Shown piece by piece: positions 32,819 to 41,519 of a stretch of 64,000 nucleotides of DNA (position 1 is the stretch's first letter; each line of letters starts with the position of its first letter). A program made the translations under genes and the position numbers. Origin of the DNA: Streptomyces cyaneochromogenes (lineage in GTDB: Bacteria > Actinomycetota > Actinomycetes > Streptomycetales > Streptomycetaceae); assembly GCF_003963535.1 (NCBI RefSeq), contig NZ_CP034539.1:9796001-9860000 (forward strand). The letters are read 5' to 3'. The notes beneath the pieces are model-generated. The model ran no database searches. It saw only the letters and a program-made list of their open reading frames with translations, and was not told the origin of the DNA.

Positions 32819-34318
32819 ATGACGCCTGGACACGGCAGCACGGTTGACGGGGTGCTGCGACGCAGCGCCCGGCGCACCCCCGCGCGCGTGGCGGTCGACT
32901 ACCGCGACCGCTCCTGGACGTACGAGGAACTCGACGAGGCCGTGTCGCGCGCGGCGAGCGTCCTGCTCGACGAGGGCCTCGCCCCCGGCGACCGGGTCGG
33001 CGCCTACGGGCACAACTCGGACGCCTATCTGATCGCCTTCCTCGCCTGCGCCCGCGCCGGCCTCGTCCACGTCCCGGTGAACCAGAACCTCACAGGCGAC
33101 GACCTCGCGTACATCGTCGGCCAGTCCGGCAGTTCCCTGGTCCTCGCCGACCCGGACCTGGCGGACCGGCTTCCGGCAGGCGTCCGTACGCTGCCCCTGC
33201 GCGACGCCGACGACTCACTGCTCGCGCGCCAGGCGACGGCGCCTGCCCACGACGGCCCGGAGCCGCGCAGCGAGGACCTGGTCCAGCTGCTCTACACCTC
33301 GGGTACGACCGCCCTGCCCAAGGGCGCGATGATGACCCACCGCGCCCTGGTGCACGAGTACCTGAGCGCGATCACCGCCCTGGACCTGAGTGCCGGCGAC
33401 CGTCCCGTCCACTCACTGCCGCTGTATCACTCGGCACAGATGCATGTGTTCCTGCTGCCGTACCTCGCGGTCGGCGCCACGAACACGATCGTCGACGCGC
33501 CCGACGGCGACCGGCTCTTCGACCTGATCGAAACGGGGGGCGTCGACAGCCTGTTCGCCCCGCCCACGGTGTGGATCGCCCTCGCGGGCCGCCCCGACTT
33601 CGCGACCCGCGACCTCGACGGACTGCGCAAGGCGTACTACGGCGCCTCGATCATGCCGGTGCCGGTCCTGGAGCGGCTGCGGGAGCGGTGGCCGAAGCTG
33701 GCCTTCTACAACTGCTTCGGCCAGAGCGAGATCGGCCCGCTGGCCACCGTGCTGGCCCCGGACGAGCACAAGGGCCGGCTGGACTCCTGCGGTCGTACCG
33801 TCCTCTTCGTCGACGCCAGGGTGGTCGACGAGGACGGCGAGGACGTGCCCGACGGTACCCCCGGAGAGATCGTCTACCGCTCCCCGCAGTTGTGCGAGGG
33901 CTACTGGGACAAGCCCGAGGAGACCGCCGAGGCCTTCCGGGACGGCTGGTTCCGCTCCGGTGACCTCGCGGTACGGGACGCGCACGGCTACTTCACCATC
34001 GTCGACCGGGTCAAGGACGTCATCAACTCCGGCGGCGTACTGATCGCCTCACGCGAGGTCGAGGACGCCCTGTACACGCATGAAGGCGTCGCCGAGGTCG
34101 CCGTGATCGGGCTGTCCGACGAGCGGTGGATCGAGGCCGTCACGGCGGTCGTCGTCCCGCGCGGCGAGGTGACCGAGGCCGAGCTGATCGACCACGCGCG
34201 CGAGAAGCTCGCCCACTTCAAGGCGCCCAAGCGGGTGGTGTTCGTGGACGAGCTGCCGCGCAACGCCAGCGGCAAGATCCTCAAGCGGGAGCTGCGGGAG
34301 CGTCTCGCCGGTGACTAG
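32819..34318 (+). CDS. acyl-CoA ligase (AMP-forming)
   Basis: A 499-residue ANL-superfamily ligase. Motifs are LLYTSGTTALPKGAMMTHRA (AMP-binding loop), FNCFGQSE-like YNCFGQSEIGPL, the hinge DRVKDVINSGG, and the C-terminal lysine region NASGKILKREL. It would activate a fatty or related acid to its CoA thioester. It is divergent from the secreted acylase gene across 131 bp, so it could activate an acid released by that enzyme, though this is only a guess from position. Its stop codon overlaps that of the convergent paaK gene in the sequence CTAG. Confidence 0.92.
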   Translation: MTPGHGSTVDGVLRRSARRTPARVAVDYRDRSWTYEELDEAVSRAASVLLDEGLAPGDRVGAYGHNSDAYLIAFLACARAGLVHVPVNQNLTGDDLAYIVGQSGSSLVLADPDLADRLPAGVRTLPLRDADDSLLARQATAPAHDGPEPRSEDLVQLLYTSGTTALPKGAMMTHRALVHEYLSAITALDLSAGDRPVHSLPLYHSAQMHVFLLPYLAVGATNTIVDAPDGDRLFDLIETGGVDSLFAPPTVWIALAGRPDFATRDLDGLRKAYYGASIMPVPVLERLRERWPKLAFYNCFGQSEIGPLATVLAPDEHKGRLDSCGRTVLFVDARVVDEDGEDVPDGTPGEIVYRSPQLCEGYWDKPEETAEAFRDGWFRSGDLAVRDAHGYFTIVDRVKDVINSGGVLIASREVEDALYTHEGVAEVAVIGLSDERWIEAVTAVVVPRGEVTEAELIDHAREKLAHFKAPKRVVFVDELPRNASGKILKRELRERLAGD

Positions 34319-35610
34319 CGCGGACGCAGGTCCTGGATCCGGCGGATCTTGCCCACGGACCGTTCGAGCGACTCCGGTTCGACGATCTCCACGGCGACCG
34401 ACACCCCGATGCCGTCCTTCACGGCCGCCGCGATGGCCCGCGCCGCTTCCTCCCGGGTCTCGGGCGACGCGTCGGGGCGAGCCTCGGCCCGCACGGTGAG
34501 GGCGTCGAGCCGGCCCTCCCGGGTGAGCCGCAGCTGGAAATGCGGGGCCACGCCCGGCGTGCGCAGCACGATCTCCTCGACCTGGGTGGGGAAGAGGTTC
34601 ACACCGCGCAGGATCACCATGTCGTCACTGCGGCCGGTCACCTTCTCCATCCGGCGGAACACCCGCGCCGTGCCCGGCAGCAGCCGCGTCAGATCCCGCG
34701 TCCGGTACCGGACGATCGGCATCGCCTCCTTGGTGAGCGAGGTGAAGACCAGCTCGCCCTCCTCACCGTCCGGCAGCACCTCGCCGCTGATCGGGTCGAC
34801 GATCTCGGGGTAGAAGTGGTCCTCCCACACATGGAGCCCGTCCTTGGTCTCCACACACTCCTGCGCGACCCCCGGCCCGATCACCTCGGACAGCCCGTAT
34901 ATGTCGACGGCGTCGATCGCGAACCGCTCCTCGATCTCCTGGCGCATCTGCTCGGTCCAGGGCTCGGCACCGAAGACGCCGACGCGCAGGGAGGTCCCAC
35001 GCGGATCGACGCCCTGCCGCTCGAACTCGTCGAGGATGGTGAGCATGTAGGACGGCGTCACCATGATGATCTCCGGCTTGAGGTCCTGGATCAGCTGGAC
35101 CTGACGGGCCGTCATCCCGCCGGACGCGGGGATGACCGTACAGCCCATTCGTTCGGCCCCGTAGTGTGCGCCGAGCCCACCGGTGAACAGCCCATAGCCG
35201 TACGCCACATGGACCTTGTCGCCGGGGCGCCCGCCCGCCGCCCGGATGGACCGGGCCACCATGTCGGACCACAGGGAGAGGTCGGCCTCGGTGTAGCCGA
35301 CGACCGTGGGGCGGCCGGTGGTGCCGCTGGAGGCGTGGATGCGGCGGATACGGTCCTGGGGTACGGCGAACATTCCGTACGGGTAGTTCTCGCGCAGGTC
35401 GGCCTTGGTGGTGAACGGGAAACGGGCCAGGTCGGCGAGTGAGTGGCAGTCCTCGGGCCGCAGCCCGGCCTTGTCGAAGGACTCCCGGTAGAACGGCACG
35501 TTGTCGTACGCGTGCCGCAGCGACTTCCGCAGTCGCTCCAGTTGCAGCACACGCAGCGCCTCCGGGTCGAGGAGTTCCCCCGAGTCCAGCAGCTCCGTCG
35601 CATCCGCCAT
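34315..35610 (-). CDS. paaK: phenylacetate-CoA ligase
   Basis: A 431-residue ligase of the PaaK family, which forms phenylacetyl-CoA for aerobic phenylacetate degradation. HASSGTTGRPTVVGYTEADL (AMP-binding), YGLSEVIGPGVAQEC, and the C-terminal RPDASPETREEAARAI and SVGKIRRIQDLR match the family closely, and the length is typical. The ATG at 35610 follows GGGAGAAG. The paaABCDE epoxidase genes are not in the window, so it stands alone here. A GACCGA/TCGGTC palindrome 37-52 bases upstream is the probable operator. Confidence 0.93.
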   Translation of the reverse strand: MADATELLDSGELLDPEALRVLQLERLRKSLRHAYDNVPFYRESFDKAGLRPEDCHSLADLARFPFTTKADLRENYPYGMFAVPQDRIRRIHASSGTTGRPTVVGYTEADLSLWSDMVARSIRAAGGRPGDKVHVAYGYGLFTGGLGAHYGAERMGCTVIPASGGMTARQVQLIQDLKPEIIMVTPSYMLTILDEFERQGVDPRGTSLRVGVFGAEPWTEQMRQEIEERFAIDAVDIYGLSEVIGPGVAQECVETKDGLHVWEDHFYPEIVDPISGEVLPDGEEGELVFTSLTKEAMPIVRYRTRDLTRLLPGTARVFRRMEKVTGRSDDMVILRGVNLFPTQVEEIVLRTPGVAPHFQLRLTREGRLDALTVRAEARPDASPETREEAARAIAAAVKDGIGVSVAVEIVEPESLERSVGKIRRIQDLRPR

Positions 35611-35646
35611 GGGGACTTCTCCCTCGCCAACCGCACCAATCCGGAC

Positions 35647-35662
35647 GACCGATCATTCGGTC
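35647..35662. promoter_or_regulatory. palindromic operator upstream of paaK (PaaR-like?)
   Basis: GACCGA-TCAT-TCGGTC is a perfect 6-bp inverted repeat with a 4-base spacer, 37-52 bases upstream of the paaK ATG. PaaR-type TetR repressors bind ACCG/CGGT palindromes at paa promoters; assignment to PaaR here is inference. Confidence 0.5.
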
Positions 35663-35820
35663 CGGGTGTTCGGGATCAGTAATTCAGGCGGTGATTGATC
35701 AGGCAAGAGGGCGGCCCGCACTTTCTGTCGGCGACGCCGCCGCGCAGCGGGCTCGGGAGGCCCTGCCCCGGCGGACAACTCCGTTGCGGTGAACGCGCCT
35801 CGGTGACCAGGATCGGCGTC

Positions 35821-36675
35821 ATGCCGTTCTTCACCGCCTCCGACGGGACCGAGATCGCCTACCACCTGCAAGGGGAGGGCGAACCACTCGTCGTGCTGCC
35901 CGGCGGACCGATGCGGGCCTCCGCCTACCTCGGCGACCTGGGCGGCCTCGTGACACACCGGCAGCTGGTGCTGCTCGACCTGCGGGGCACCGGGCACTCG
36001 GCCGTGCCTACGGATCCGGCGACGTACCGCTGCGACCACTTGGTGGACGACGTGGAGGTGTTGCGGGCCCACATGGGGCTGGCCCATATGGATGTCCTCG
36101 CCCACTCGGCGGGCGGGAGCCTCGCGATGCTCTACGCCGCCCGCCATCCGCAGCGCGTGTCACGGCTGGCCCTGGTGACCGCGACGCCCTGGGCGCTGGG
36201 GATGCCCGCCACGGCCGAGGACCGGCTGGCAGCCGCCCGGTTGCGGGAGGGCGAGCCGTGGTTCGCGGAGGCGTTCCCGGCGTTCGAAGCGTGGCTGGCC
36301 GGCTCCGGGGACTTCGACCCCTTGTTCGCGCCCTTCTTCTACGGGCGCTGGGACGACGCCGCCCAGCAACACGACATGCGCGCCGACGACGAGTCCAACG
36401 ACGAGGCCGCCGACATCTACGGCTCCGACGGCGCCTACGACCCGCCCGCGACGCGTCTGGCGCTCTCCCGCCTATCCGCCCCGGTCCTCGTTCTGGCAGG
36501 CGGACTCGACGGCGGCCCCCGCCCCGAACTCGCCCGCCGCACCGCAGACGTCTTCCCGAACGCCGAGTTCGCCGTGCAGCCCGGCGCCGGGCACTATCCG
36601 TGGCTCGACGACGGCGAATGGTTCGTTCAGCGTGTCGTCGCCTTCCTGGACGGGAGTGGCCAGGGAGCGGGCTGA
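35821..36675 (+). CDS. alpha/beta hydrolase (proline-iminopeptidase-like)
   Basis: A 284-residue alpha/beta hydrolase. The oxyanion region LPGGP, the nucleophile elbow AHSAGGSLA, the acid in LAGGLDGGP and the His in GAGHYPWLDD form a complete triad. The LPGGP motif and a cap domain with an acidic run (DMRADDESNDEAADIYG) resemble proline iminopeptidases, but the substrate is open. No signal peptide. The ATG at 35821 has CAGGATC upstream; an in-frame GTG at 35803 is an alternative. Divergent from paaK across 210 bp. Confidence 0.87.
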   Translation: MPFFTASDGTEIAYHLQGEGEPLVVLPGGPMRASAYLGDLGGLVTHRQLVLLDLRGTGHSAVPTDPATYRCDHLVDDVEVLRAHMGLAHMDVLAHSAGGSLAMLYAARHPQRVSRLALVTATPWALGMPATAEDRLAAARLREGEPWFAEAFPAFEAWLAGSGDFDPLFAPFFYGRWDDAAQQHDMRADDESNDEAADIYGSDGAYDPPATRLALSRLSAPVLVLAGGLDGGPRPELARRTADVFPNAEFAVQPGAGHYPWLDDGEWFVQRVVAFLDGSGQGAG

Positions 36676-36752
36676 GTTCGGGCGCAAGATCACGGGTCAT
36701 TAAAATTTCGTCAAAGAGTGCTGGAAGAGACACCTGAACGAGGGGGACAGCT

Positions 36753-37238
36753 GTGGGCGCTCCACGCCTGAGCAGCACGCCATTGCCCGGCATCGGGGTC
36801 CGCTACGACCTCACCACCCGCGAACAGCGTCGCCTGTCGGTGGTCGCCCACCGGGACGGATCGCGGACGTTCAGCGCGTATCGCCAGGACGATCCGGACG
36901 CGTGCGCGTTGTCGGTCCGACTCACCGCGGGCGAGGCGGCCACGCTGATCGACGCGCTGATGCCCGCGCACCACAGTCCCAACCTGCTGTCCACCACCGA
37001 ACTGGGCCTGGTCGCCGAGCGGATCGAGCTGTCGCCCACGTCGCACTGGAACGGGCGGCTGCTGGGCGAGACCCGGATGCGTACCGAGACCGGTGTGTCG
37101 ATCGTGGCCGTGCTGCGGCGCGCCGAGGCGATCCCCTCGCCGGCGCCGGACTTCCGGCTGGCCGGCGGCGACACCCTGATCGTGATCGGCACCCGCGAAG
37201 GCGTGGAGACGGCCGCCGCGATACTCGGGCGGGAGTGA
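36753..37238 (+). CDS. KhtT-like regulatory subunit with a TrkA-C domain
   Basis: A 161-residue cytoplasmic protein with a short N-terminal domain (GIGVRYDLTTREQRRLSVVAHRDG) and a C-terminal TrkA-C (RCK_C) domain (about residues 85-158: LGETRMRTETGVSIVAVLR ... LAGGDTLIVIGTREGVE). This matches KhtT, which gates the KhtU K+/H+ antiporter and can bind nucleotides such as c-di-AMP. The GTG at 36753 follows AGGGGG. The antiporter gene begins 6 bp after its stop, so the two form an operon. Confidence 0.9.
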   Translation: MGAPRLSSTPLPGIGVRYDLTTREQRRLSVVAHRDGSRTFSAYRQDDPDACALSVRLTAGEAATLIDALMPAHHSPNLLSTTELGLVAERIELSPTSHWNGRLLGETRMRTETGVSIVAVLRRAEAIPSPAPDFRLAGGDTLIVIGTREGVETAAAILGRE

Positions 37239-37244
37239 GCCGCG

Positions 37245-38528
37245 ATGCACTCCTCCGCGGTCTTCCTCATCGAGTTCGGCGCGATCATCCTCGGCCTCGG
37301 CCTGCTGGGCCGCTTCGCCGCGCGCTTCCAGTTCTCGCCGATACCCCTGTACCTCCTGGCCGGGCTCGCCTTCGGCGAGGGCGGCCTCCTTCCCCTGGGC
37401 ACCAGCGAGGACTTCGTCGCCATCGGCGCCGAGATCGGCGTGATCCTGCTGTTGCTGATGCTCGGCCTCGAGTACACGGCCAGCGACCTCGTCTCCAACC
37501 TCAAGACCCAGTACCCGGCCGGGCTCGTCGACGCCGCCCTCAACGCCCTGCCCGGCGCGGCGATGGCCCTGCTGCTCGGCTGGGGCCCGGTCGCCGCCGT
37601 CGTCCTGGCCGGCGTCACCTGGATCTCGTCCTCCGGCGTCATCGCCAAGGTCCTCGGCGACCTCGGGCGGCTCGGCAACCGCGAGACGCCGGTCGTGCTG
37701 AGCATCCTGGTCCTCGAAGACCTCTCCATGGCCGTCTATCTGCCGATCGTCACCGCGCTGCTCGCCGGCGCGGGGCTCGCGGCGGGGAGCGTCACCCTGG
37801 CCATCGCGCTGGGCGTGGCCGGACTCGTGCTCCTGCTCGCGGTGCGGTACGGCCGCCACATCTCCCGCTTCGTGTCCAGCGACGACCCCGAGAAACTGCT
37901 GCTCGTCGTGCTGGGCCTCACTCTGGTCGTGGCCGGGCTCGCCCAGCAGCTCCAGGTGTCCGCCGCCGTCGGCGCGTTCCTCGTCGGCATCGCCCTGTCC
38001 GGCGAGGTGGCCGAGGGGGCGCACAACCTGCTGGCACCGCTGCGGGATCTGTTCGCCGCGGTGTTCTTCGTCTTCTTCGGGCTGCACACCGATCCCGCGA
38101 GCATCCCGCCGGTGCTGCTGCCGGCGCTGGCCCTGGCCGTCGTCACCGCGCTGACGAAGATCGCCACCGGCTACTGGGCCGCCAAGCGGGCCGGGATCTC
38201 CGTCAAGGGCCGCTGGCGCGCGGGCGGGACGCTGGTCGCCCGCGGTGAGTTCTCCATCGTCATCGCCGGGCTCGCCGTCACCGCCGGCATCGAGCCGTCA
38301 CTGGGGCCGCTGGCCACCGCGTACGTGCTGATCCTGGTGATCCTGGGCCCGCTCACGGCCCGTTACACGGAGCCCGTGGCGACGCGTCTGACGGAGCGCC
38401 TGGGCGGGCGCACGTCCGGAGGCCCGGCGGACACCCGGGGCGCGGCCGAGGGCGATGCCGGGGCCGAGCCGTCGGCGGACGCACCGCACGACGCGGTGGA
38501 GGGCCAGGACGTGGTCGGCCGGCCCTGA
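37245..38528 (+). CDS. KhtU/KefB-type cation:proton antiporter
   Basis: A 427-residue integral membrane protein with about 12-13 helices of the CPA2 family (monovalent cation/proton antiporter). YLLAGLAFGEGGLLPLGTSE, LEYTASDLVSNLK, VLEDLSMAVYLPI, and LQVSAAVGAFLVGIALSGE are family hallmarks. The acidic/Gly-rich C-terminal tail is short and lacks a KTN domain, which fits a separate regulatory subunit encoded just upstream. It probably exports K+ in exchange for H+ at high pH or high K+, opposing Kup at the left end of the window. Confidence 0.92.
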   Translation: MHSSAVFLIEFGAIILGLGLLGRFAARFQFSPIPLYLLAGLAFGEGGLLPLGTSEDFVAIGAEIGVILLLLMLGLEYTASDLVSNLKTQYPAGLVDAALNALPGAAMALLLGWGPVAAVVLAGVTWISSSGVIAKVLGDLGRLGNRETPVVLSILVLEDLSMAVYLPIVTALLAGAGLAAGSVTLAIALGVAGLVLLLAVRYGRHISRFVSSDDPEKLLLVVLGLTLVVAGLAQQLQVSAAVGAFLVGIALSGEVAEGAHNLLAPLRDLFAAVFFVFFGLHTDPASIPPVLLPALALAVVTALTKIATGYWAAKRAGISVKGRWRAGGTLVARGEFSIVIAGLAVTAGIEPSLGPLATAYVLILVILGPLTARYTEPVATRLTERLGGRTSGGPADTRGAAEGDAGAEPSADAPHDAVEGQDVVGRP

Positions 38529-38772
38529 GCGAGCCACTTGCCCTCACGGCCCTCGGCCTGATCCGGGCCAACGCGGGCCAACGCGGCACTGCTCGGCGCG
38601 GAGACGTACCGAAGCCTGGCAGGGGAGCGGCAGCAGTGGCTGGGCCGCGCCGAACACGTCTGCCTCGCCGACTTTTCCTGCCGCTGGTCCGTGAGAACGC
38701 CACCGTCCTACGGCTGCTGCGCCCGGCCCGAGTCCTGCCACCGCCCGTTTCCCGCCCCACTTGCGCATCGTC

Positions 38773-38916
38773 ATGGTGACGGCCGCCCGCAGCCTGCCCG
38801 GCACGGTGAGCTTCCTGCCGGTGGGCGGCCCGCTGCTGCATGTGTGCGCCCTGGTGGGCTGGGTGTTGGCGTTGCACCGGAAGAAGCGGGGCAGTGCGCC
38901 TCGACGCCCGGCCTAG
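38773..38916 (+). CDS. candidate 47-residue membrane peptide
   Basis: A short frame, ATG at 38773 to TAG at 38916. It encodes one hydrophobic segment (PLLHVCALVGWVLALH) followed by a basic tail (RKKRGSAPRRPA), the layout of a small single-pass membrane protein. No ribosome binding site is visible. Its stop overlaps that of the convergent Excalibur gene in CTAG. The 244 bp before it (38529-38772) hold nothing I recognise. Low confidence. Confidence 0.25.
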   Translation: MVTAARSLPGTVSFLPVGGPLLHVCALVGWVLALHRKKRGSAPRRPA

Positions 38917-39347
38917 CTCCCGGAGCCGAGCCGACGCCGGTACACGACGTACCCCAAGGTCAGTCCCAGCGCGCCGACGGCCAGGCCGGCCCCCGCAGCC
39001 ACCTCGAAGTCCGACGGTCCCGAACTACCGCCCAGGCCGCCTCTGACTCCCCGCGTCGGGAGCGGCGACACCGTGGGGGGCGGGGTCGCGATGGGCGCGA
39101 CGGGCGAGACACGGCGAGGGAGGTCCTCGCAGGCGATGTCGTCGTCCCGTCCCCTTCCGTGGTCATCGTCCAGGCGGTTGGGGTCGTTTCTGTCGCGGTT
39201 GAACTCCGCCTGCGCGTCTTCCTGGAAGCTGAAGTCGCTGCAGTCCAGGTCGCCCCGCGCGTGGGCGACCTGGACCGCCGGGCCGGCGGTGACGACAACG
39301 GTGATCGCGGTCGCGCACAGCGCGCGTATGCGTATGCGTCCCTTCAC
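38913..39347 (-). CDS. Excalibur calcium-binding surface protein
   Basis: A 144-residue exported protein: signal peptide (about residues 1-30), an Excalibur domain (DLDCSDFSFQEDAQAEFNRD, then DPNRLDDDHGRGRDDDIACE; Ca2+ ligands from the DxDxDG-like loop, two Cys likely disulfide-bonded), a Pro/Ser/Thr-rich wall-spanning linker, and a C-terminal transmembrane helix (VGALGLTLGYVVY) with a basic tail. No LPxTG-type motif is seen, so it is membrane-anchored. The GTG start follows AAGGGGAA. It follows the LTA-synthase-like gene on the same strand after 136 bp. Confidence 0.85.
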   Translation of the reverse strand: MKGRIRIRALCATAITVVVTAGPAVQVAHARGDLDCSDFSFQEDAQAEFNRDRNDPNRLDDDHGRGRDDDIACEDLPRRVSPVAPIATPPPTVSPLPTRGVRGGLGGSSGPSDFEVAAGAGLAVGALGLTLGYVVYRRRLGSGS

Positions 39348-39483
39348 GGGCGTTCCCCTTCGGTCCTGAGGCCTCTTCGACCGTCACTGCGACCGTAGGG
39401 ACGCCACCCGTGCGCCGTCGCGTACTGCTACGCCATACGGTGCCCCCGCACCGCGGCGACGCCGCGACCGCACCGTCGGCCGC

Positions 39484-41403
39484 TCAGCCCGCCCGAGGCC
39501 CGTACGCCGTCATGAACCGATCCCGGAAGCGGTCCATGCCCCAGGTCGGGGCGTTCTCGGCGGGCTTGAGGCCGTCCGTCCAGTTCCAGTCGGCGATGCG
39601 GTCCAGGACCTTCTGGTCGCGGGCGACGATCGTGACGGGGACGTCCTTGCTCGTGCTGCCGGCCGTGACGGTCGGGACGGGCTGGTGGTCGCCGAGGAAG
39701 ACGAGGACCGTGTCGTCGGTGCCGTAGCGCTCCACCCACTCGGTGAGGCTGCGGACCGAGTACTCGATGGCACGGCGGTACTCGGTGCGGACGCGCTCGG
39801 GGTCCTTCCAGACCTCCTTGGGATCCGTGCCCTCCTTCTTGATCTGGTGGAAGACCGAGCCGTCGCCGAGGTCGTCCCAGTCGACCATGCGGGCGATGGG
39901 GGACCAGGGGTTGTGGCTGGAGGCCAGGATGATCTCCGCCATGATCGGCTCGCGGTTCTTCTTGCCGTGCTCCAGCCGCTGGAAGGCCTCCAGGCTGAAC
40001 TGGTCGGGCACGGGGGTCCAGCTGAAGTACGGGCCGTGGTAGCCCAGGTGCTCGGAGTCGTAGATGTGGTCGAGGGCGAAGTACTTGCCCTCCGGCCAGG
40101 CCCGCCGCACCCCGGGCACGACGCCGACCGTGCGCCAGGCGCCGGTCTTGCGGAAGTAGCTGTTCAGGGTCGCGCGGTCGCTGGTCGTCAGACTCCGGTA
40201 CCGCTGCTGGTTCTTGATCCAGAGACCGGAGAGGAACGTGGAGTGCGCCAGCCAGCTGCCCGCTCCCGTCACCGGCGACCTCAGCCAGGCGCTGCGCGAC
40301 TGGAACCCGGACGCCTTGAGCGAGCTCGTTCCCTCCTTGAGCACCGCGTCGATCTGCGGTGCCATCGCCGGGTCGTCGATCGCGACACGGCCGTAGCTCT
40401 CGATGAACGTGAACAGCACGTCCTTGCCGCGCAGCCCCGTCAGCAGCTGGTCCGGCGGCGTCTTCGCGAAGGCGTCCACCGCCGCCTGCTTCTGGAAGAC
40501 CTGTCCGTCCTTGAGGCCCGCGCGCACCTGTTCGACACGGTTGTTGACGAACTCGGCGTTGCCCTTGGTGGCCAGCGGGACGCCGGCGACTTGGACGCCC
40601 AGTGTCATGCAGGTCATCCAGGCGGTCCCGAGGATCAGCGTCGTGCGGGCGGCGGTGGGCCGGTGACGGACCATGAGGTTCGTCACCCGCACCATCGCCA
40701 GCGTCATGAGGACGAGCACGGCGAGGATCAGGACGATCACGCCGACCACCGCGAGCACCTGACCGGTCCGCCCGAAGGTCTCCCGGACGAACTCCGCCGC
40801 GTCGTCGAGCAGTATCCAGTCCAGGACGAGGTCGAAGGGGCGGGCCAGCACCTGGTAGAAGCCCATGTCGACGAACTTCAGGACGGTGAGCAGACCGAGG
40901 AGCGCACCCGACACCACCGCCATCAGCCGTCGTGACCGGGGCGGCAGCGCCAGCAGCAGGCCCGCGAGCAGGATCCCCTCGGCCGGGAGACGGAAGAACG
41001 CCTCGGGGCCGAGCCGGTCGAGGCGGTTGGGCACGAGGAGCGCGAAGAGCAGGAGCACACCGGCCAGGACGGTCGTCCCCGCGGTGACGCCGTGGGCCGT
41101 ACGGGGGTAGCGGCGCCGCCAGCCGAACCAGCCGGGGGAGGGCAAGGGGGAGCCGGGCGTCGCCGCGGGGCGGGGTTGCTCGGATTCGCCGGCCGTCTCA
41201 GCCGGCCCGGCAGCCTCAACCGACTCGGCCGTCTTCGCCGGGTCGACGGCCTCGGCGGTCTCGCCCGCTTCAACCGAATCCGCTTCAGCCGACTCCGCTT
41301 CAACCGAATCCGCTTCAACCGGCCCCGCCTCAGCCGTCCTCGCTTCTTGCGTCCCCGCTTCTTCCGTCTCTCGCGTTGCTTCCTCTGTTGCCTCCTGCGA
41401 CAC
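39484..41403 (-). CDS. LTA-synthase-like sulfatase-fold membrane protein
   Basis: A 639-residue membrane protein. The first about 85 residues are an acidic, disordered repeat (EADSVEAESAEADSVEAGE...). Five transmembrane helices (about 105-290) and an extracellular sulfatase/alkaline-phosphatase-fold domain (about 320-630) follow: FTFIESYGRVAIDD at the metal site, PIMAEIILASSHNPW and VLVFLGDHQPVPTV. This is the layout of lipoteichoic-acid synthase and phosphoglycerol transferases; in actinobacteria the polymer made is uncertain. The expected catalytic Thr after the ESYG motif is not obvious. The GTG at 41403 follows GGGAGGA. Confidence 0.85.
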   Translation of the reverse strand: MSQEATEEATRETEEAGTQEARTAEAGPVEADSVEAESAEADSVEAGETAEAVDPAKTAESVEAAGPAETAGESEQPRPAATPGSPLPSPGWFGWRRRYPRTAHGVTAGTTVLAGVLLLFALLVPNRLDRLGPEAFFRLPAEGILLAGLLLALPPRSRRLMAVVSGALLGLLTVLKFVDMGFYQVLARPFDLVLDWILLDDAAEFVRETFGRTGQVLAVVGVIVLILAVLVLMTLAMVRVTNLMVRHRPTAARTTLILGTAWMTCMTLGVQVAGVPLATKGNAEFVNNRVEQVRAGLKDGQVFQKQAAVDAFAKTPPDQLLTGLRGKDVLFTFIESYGRVAIDDPAMAPQIDAVLKEGTSSLKASGFQSRSAWLRSPVTGAGSWLAHSTFLSGLWIKNQQRYRSLTTSDRATLNSYFRKTGAWRTVGVVPGVRRAWPEGKYFALDHIYDSEHLGYHGPYFSWTPVPDQFSLEAFQRLEHGKKNREPIMAEIILASSHNPWSPIARMVDWDDLGDGSVFHQIKKEGTDPKEVWKDPERVRTEYRRAIEYSVRSLTEWVERYGTDDTVLVFLGDHQPVPTVTAGSTSKDVPVTIVARDQKVLDRIADWNWTDGLKPAENAPTWGMDRFRDRFMTAYGPRAG

Positions 41404-41473
41404 CCGGAGGTCCTCCCGTGCGGTCTTGCGATGGCATGGCAAACAGCGCCCGATGACCGAGCCTGCCACCACG

Positions 41474-41502
41474 TGTACGTCCGCACGTCACCTTAGGTTC
41501 AA
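41474..41502 (-). promoter_or_regulatory. candidate ECF-like promoter for the LTA-synthase-like gene
   Basis: On the minus strand TTGAAC (41502-41497), a 17-base spacer and CGTACA (41479-41474) lie about 70 bases before the gene start. The GAAC/CGT elements resemble extracytoplasmic-function sigma promoters, which often serve envelope genes. The match is weak. Confidence 0.25.
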
Positions 41503-41519
41503 TCGGACCTGTCCGGAAT

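Noticed and set aside
41230..41350. Short direct repeats in the LTA-synthase-like gene, considered as an iteron array
   Set aside because: They encode the acidic E-A-D-S-V/A repeats in frame at the protein N-terminus.
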